NCBI GenBank assembly: GCA_902796295.1
Contig: CADBOL010000031.1
Location: 1 to 8,784, forward strand
DNA: 8,784 nucleotides
Reading direction: 5' to 3'
Origin: Oscillospiraceae bacterium
GTDB taxonomy: Bacteria; Bacillota; Clostridia; Oscillospirales; Acutalibacteraceae
Shown here: positions 7,020 through 8,784 of the stretch, in pieces
Layout: the number at the start of each line of letters is the position of its first letter
Position numbering within the stretch: the first letter of the stretch is position 1
The notes under the pieces: generated by a model
Database searches by the model: none
Seen by the model: only the letters and a program-made list of their open reading frames with translations
Told to the model about the DNA's origin: nothing
Translations under genes and position numbers: made by a program

Positions 7020-7672
7020 TTTTTTATCCCCCTTTCAACTGCCGGTGTCATAATCAGAAGAACAATTCCCGTAAGAATACCGGTCACAAGAGCTAAAGTC
7101 CCGTAATCGCGGATATATGCAAACATCTCCGCAAGGCAGAGAAACTCAAATATAAGAGCCAGAAGATTATAAAGCTTGAGGCAGTTTATAACTCCGTAAT
7201 CAACATCGGGGAAAATCAGATGCTTGAGATTAAAATATGAGGCGGCCGAAACAATCGCAGTGACTACGCCCGCAACAATCAGCGGAATTGTCTCAATATC
7301 GGAGAAAACAAAAAAGACAACATAGAATGCAACCGCTGCAGCCGGAGCTGCGGCAGGAATAATCCTGTATTTCAGAAATTTCTTTGAGCCGTCATCGGCA
7401 AGAGTATCCATCAGGCCGAAATTAGCGGAAAAAAGAAAGACCAGACTTCCGATAACTCCGAGAACGCCGAGCTGGAATTCTCCGAGAATATTGCCCCCCG
7501 TAAGAATCCTGACAATCTGATACAGACGGCCGAACCCCATACACCCGGCTGCAAAAGTAATCATCTGAGCATAAAGCGCCTTCCTCGGAGCGAAAAACTT
7601 TATTCCCCCGAAGATAAAGCCGATAAATGCGCAGACACACGTTATAATATTTGAAACCAGATATAAATTCAA
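7007..7672 (-). CDS. Polytopic membrane protein of unknown function, partner of the PrsW-family gene (about 221 aa, TTG start)
   Basis: I do not recognise this protein. From the proposed start it opens with the hydrophobic LNLYLVSNIITCVCAFIGFI and has about seven membrane segments, with only short loops (APRKALYAQ, DTLADDGSKKFLKY, NLKHLIFPDVDYG) and the basic ending ERGIKKWTT. The open frame extends back to an ATG at 7810, but a strong promoter (TTGACA-17-TATTAT, 7755-7727) lies within those extra 46 codons, the extra residues read like translated AT-rich DNA, and the ATG lacks a good ribosome site. TTG at 7672, 7 nt after a GGGG stretch in TGGGGTGG, is the best candidate; TTG at 7675 is an alternative. 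The end overlaps the PrsW-family gene by 13 bp, so the two are probably made together and may act together in the membrane. Confidence 0.75.
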   Translation of the reverse strand: MNLYLVSNIITCVCAFIGFIFGGIKFFAPRKALYAQMITFAAGCMGFGRLYQIVRILTGGNILGEFQLGVLGVIGSLVFLFSANFGLMDTLADDGSKKFLKYRIIPAAAPAAAVAFYVVFFVFSDIETIPLIVAGVVTAIVSAASYFNLKHLIFPDVDYGVINCLKLYNLLALIFEFLCLAEMFAYIRDYGTLALVTGILTGIVLLIMTPAVERGIKKWTT

Positions 7673-7726
7673 CAAACCACCCCACAGAATAAATTTATGC
7701 GGATTGTTATATATATACTGTAATAT

Positions 7727-7755
7727 ATAATAGCACCTGAAATCAAAACTGTCAA
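7727..7755 (-). promoter_or_regulatory. Sigma-A type promoter of the PrsW operon
   Basis: TTGACA (7755-7750), a 17-bp spacer and TATTAT (7732-7727) form a near-consensus promoter on the minus strand. Expected transcript start is near 7720, about 48 nt before the TTG start at 7672. Its place within the longer open frame is the main reason to reject the ATG at 7810. Confidence 0.75.
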
Positions 7756-7856
7756 TTTTAATATTCAGAACAATATCATAAGCGGTCTGCCTTTTAATAT
7801 TTCGCGCCATCAGTATTCCGGTATCAATCTCTTACGCCACTAAAAACAAAAAGGCG

Positions 7857-7890
7857 AAAAAAACCTGCCGTACTTCGCTTGTACGGCAGG
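7857..7890 (-). terminator. Strong intrinsic terminator of the small-ORF transcript
   Basis: CCTGCCGTAC (7864-7873) and GTACGGCAGG (7881-7890) form a perfect 10-bp stem with a 7-nt loop. Seven U residues follow on the minus strand (7863-7857). This is a textbook intrinsic terminator. It separates the small-ORF unit from the PrsW operon, whose own promoter starts about 100 bp further on. Confidence 0.9.
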
Positions 7891-7906
7891 CTGTGAAATT
7901 CAGACT

Positions 7907-7946
7907 CCAAAGCTTTCGCTTCGGTATTAAAAACCGGCAGAGCCGG
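7907..7946 (-). other. Two hairpins in the 3' region of the small ORF
   Basis: On the minus strand, CCGGC-TCT-GCCGG (7946-7934) is followed by five U residues (7933-7929), which could act as a weak early terminator. Next comes CCGAAGC-GAAA-GCTTTGG (7924-7907), a 7-bp stem with one G-U pair, capped by a GAAA tetraloop. Together with the hairpin at 7961-7975 and the terminator they make a 3' region with four stems in about 120 nt. Confidence 0.6.
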
Positions 7947-7960
7947 CTGCTTGCGGGGAC

Positions 7961-7975
7961 GGCAGATTATCTGCC
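7961..7975 (-). other. Hairpin with the small ORF's stop codon in its loop
   Basis: GGCAGA (7961-7966) and TCTGCC (7970-7975) are exact reverse complements. The three loop bases (7967-7969) are the TAA stop codon on the minus strand. A ribosome terminating here would open this stem. Confidence 0.6.
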
Positions 7976-8092
7976 TGCAAGTAAATTCTCAAGAGCCATA
8001 ATCTTCAGAAGCTTACTCCAGGAGAAAAATCTTTTGTCATTTGCGATCTCTTCGATGAGAGTTAATTCAAGTTCCTTATCGTACTTAGTCAT
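7967..8092 (-). CDS. Small ORF, 41 aa, unknown function
   Basis: ATG at 8092 to TAA at 7967 encodes 41 residues, beginning MTKYDKELEL and ending ENLLAGR. The case for translation is strong despite the length: AAAGGAGGT lies 8 nt before ATG, a near-consensus promoter (8152-8125) lies just upstream, and the transcript ends at a strong terminator (7890-7857). The product has no signal peptide or long hydrophobic segment. It is mixed-charge and probably helical, with an acidic N-terminal half (KELELTLIEEIAND) and a basic aromatic centre (KRFFSWSKLLK). I know no family for it. It could be a small regulatory or membrane-surface peptide, or part of a dual-function RNA given the four hairpins downstream. 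It stands alone, not in an operon. Confidence 0.72.
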   Translation of the reverse strand: MTKYDKELELTLIEEIANDKRFFSWSKLLKIMALENLLAGR

Positions 8093-8124
8093 TGTTAAGT
8101 ACCTCCTTTTTCCTTGATGGCTCC

Positions 8125-8152
8125 ATTATAGCACCATTTTCGCAAAAGTCAA
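8125..8152 (-). promoter_or_regulatory. Strong sigma-A type promoter of the 41-aa ORF
   Basis: TTGACT (8152-8147), a 16-bp spacer and a perfect TATAAT (8130-8125) on the minus strand. The expected start near 8118 leaves a leader of about 25 nt containing AAAGGAGGT. Confidence 0.8.
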
Positions 8153-8159
8153 GGCATAA

Positions 8160-8199
8160 TGCACAATGAACCGTACTCTGTTTTGTGCTATATGCACAA
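8160..8199. promoter_or_regulatory. Candidate operator: TTGTGC/GCACAA dyad plus a third half-site
   Basis: TTGTGC (8183-8188) and GCACAA (8194-8199) form a perfect dyad around TATAT. A further TGCACAA lies at 8160-8166, exactly 33 bp from the TGCACAA at 8193-8199, about three helical turns. The group is immediately upstream of the -35 of the small-ORF promoter, the usual place for an activator. The binding protein is unknown. Confidence 0.45.
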
Positions 8200-8425
8200 G
8201 TTTTGGAGTGCTCCGTTTTTTGCAACTTTTACTGAATTTTTGAAGAAAAGGCAGATATTTAGTATAAAATGACATCAATTAATCACATTCCGCGAAAAAT
8301 ATGAATTAACTGTTACGGATTTAAAACAACGGAAATATAAAATTTGTAAGGTATTACAAACAAAACGGCCGAAAAAGCCTGTTTTTATAGCATCGCCGGC
8401 ACTTTTCATTTTTTGAAATTAACAC
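8200..8425. other. AT-rich intergenic stretch between two divergent promoters
   Basis: No convincing coding region or RNA gene is seen. The stretch separates the minus-strand small-ORF promoter from the plus-strand ncRNA promoter. Its only notable content is the TTTGTAA/TTACAAA dyad at 8343-8360 and a bulged stem at 8362-8386 followed by five T residues, with no gene that would need it as terminator. Confidence 0.5.
8343..8360. promoter_or_regulatory. Candidate operator dyad TTTGTAA-N4-TTACAAA
   Basis: Perfect 7-bp arms around GGTA, 66 bp upstream of the -35 of the plus-strand ncRNA promoter. A related dyad, TGTAAT-C-ATTACA, lies at 8473-8485 just after the presumed transcript start. Two similar dyads flanking one promoter fit a regulator that binds both, although AT-rich DNA yields such dyads by chance. 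Confidence 0.35.
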
Positions 8426-8454
8426 TTGAAATATTGAATAAAATAAAGTATAAT
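8426..8454 (+). promoter_or_regulatory. Promoter of the right-edge ncRNA
   Basis: TTGAAA (8426-8431), a 17-bp spacer and a perfect TATAAT (8449-8454) on the plus strand. Transcription should begin near 8461, at the point where the sequence turns from AT-rich to GC- and purine-rich. Confidence 0.75.
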
Positions 8455-8486
8455 GTGTGAGCGTTCCACTGTTGTAATCATTACAC

Positions 8487-8501
8487 TTGCTGCTGTGGCT
8501 C
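8487..8501 (+). repeat. 15-nt direct repeat, copy 1 (partner at 8770-8784)
   Basis: TTGCTGCTGTGGCTC here and TTGCTACTGTGGCTC at the right edge differ at one base. The spacing is 283 nt. It either marks the start of successive ncRNA units or the two ends of a small inserted element; the window ends before this can be settled. Confidence 0.7.
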
Positions 8502-8769
8502 AGTTGGGCGAACCGCCGATGCGCGTCCTGTGTTAATCCGGGGCCCCCGGGCAGTCGCAGACTGTTTGGGGAGAGGAGGAGCAGCGGAATGATTGAGAGC
8601 CCGCGTATCAAGTTTAACAGGCGCGGGTGCGAAAGATATGAAGCTTGTGACGACGAAGCGGTGAGGTGAAGAAACAGAGGGAGTATCACGTCGCGCTTCA
8701 AGCAAGTGAGACGACCATGTTTCTGAGGGGAGAGCAGCGCGTACCGCCCCGTGTAAAAGAGAATAATAT

Positions 8770-8784
8770 TTGCTACTGTGGCTC
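8770..8784 (+). repeat. 15-nt direct repeat, copy 2 (partner at 8487-8501)
   Basis: Fourteen of 15 bases match copy 1. The sequence before it (AATAATATT) is AT-rich and unlike the 5' side of copy 1 beyond the TTGCT, so similarity begins at this block, as expected for the first bases of a new unit. Confidence 0.7.

Larger units (their letters stand above)
8461..8784 (+). ncRNA. Candidate structured non-coding RNA, beginning a second copy at the window edge
   Basis: From about 8487 the sequence is far richer in G+C than the preceding 250 bp, holds many purine runs on the plus strand (GGGGAGAGGAGGAGCAG) and has no coding frame with a ribosome site. Stems visible on the plus strand: CAGTC-GCA-GACTG (8552-8564), CCGG(8538-8541)/CCGG(8547-8550), CCCGCG (8600-8605)/CGCGGG (8622-8627), AGAAACA (8670-8676)/TGTTTCT (8718-8724) enclosing CGTC (8689-8692)/GACG (8710-8713), and GGGG (8727-8730)/CCCC (8747-8750). 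GGCTC (8497-8501) may pair with GAGCC (8597-8601) to close the first domain. A strong promoter lies just upstream. The 15-nt start of the GC-rich part recurs at 8770-8784 with one change, offset 283 nt, so another copy may follow. I cannot assign a family: HEARO/omega-RNA, ROOL, GOLLD and raiA were considered and none can be confirmed by eye. Its function is unknown. Confidence 0.6.

Noticed and set aside
8362..8388. Bulged hairpin followed by five T residues
   Set aside because: The stem is imperfect (AAACGGC with GCC-T-GTTT) and no plus-strand gene ends upstream, so it is not called as a terminator.
8493..8570. tRNA-like start (TGTGGCTCAGTTGG)
   Set aside because: The D-arm-like string is not followed by an anticodon arm, a GTTCGAATC-type T-loop or a matching acceptor stem within 95 nt.
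8354..8705. Minus-strand frames of 115 and 74 codons and a plus-strand frame of 60 codons in the right-edge segment
   Set aside because: Products are Pro/Ser/Arg-rich without domain character, no ribosome sites precede them, and the DNA is full of hairpins with a plus-strand promoter; a structured RNA explains it better.
8622..8760. Possible group II intron 5' end (GTGCGAAAG)
   Set aside because: The GUGYG-like start is weak, there is no recognisable domain V or intron-encoded protein in view, and the structured part begins well before it.
1..8784. CRISPR array, insertion sequence ends or an integrase attachment site
   Set aside because: No evenly spaced short repeats, no transposase or integrase frame and no terminal inverted repeats were found; the only spaced repeats are the promoter boxes and the 15-mer at the right edge.

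Overview
The window looks like a chromosomal piece of an anaerobic Firmicute, most likely a gut or rumen Clostridium-class species (Oscillospiraceae/Ruminococcaceae-like). The basis is indirect: AT-rich sigma-A type promoters, AGGAGG-type ribosome binding sites, a VanY-like lipoprotein, a PrsW-family protease and Clostridia-style secreted proteins with membrane-anchored C-termini. No marker gene fixes the taxonomy.

Layout. Positions 1-8092 are coded entirely on the minus strand. Right to left: a 41-residue small ORF (8092-7967) with its own strong promoter and a hairpin-rich 3' region ending in a strong terminator; a two-gene membrane operon (7672-7007 polytopic protein, 7019-6369 PrsW-family protease, overlapping by 13 bp); a two-gene operon (6281-5547 VanY-like M15B lipoprotein, 5526-3235 large membrane-anchored surface protein); a close paralogue of that surface protein (3019-629); and the 5' part of a secreted glycine-rich beta-helix-like protein (446 to beyond position 1). 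On the plus strand, a GC-rich segment from about 8461 to the right edge carries a candidate structured non-coding RNA behind a good promoter. It begins to repeat at the edge (15-nt block, offset 283 nt).

How the parts fit. Three promoters, those of the beta-helix gene, the 796-residue surface protein and the VanY-like operon, carry the same tandem box (TTGTCAC-N4-TTGTCAC on the coding strand, 11-bp period). In each, the box ends exactly 11 bp before a TATAAT-like -10 and replaces the -35 element. This is how PhoB/OmpR-type response regulators activate. All products reached this way are exported, so the window probably holds part of a cell-envelope regulon whose regulator lies elsewhere. The PrsW operon and the small ORF instead have ordinary TTGACA/TATAAT promoters. 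The most novel items are the conserved box with fixed geometry, the unnamed paralogous surface-protein pair, the small ORF with a structured tail, and the possibly tandem ncRNA at the right edge.
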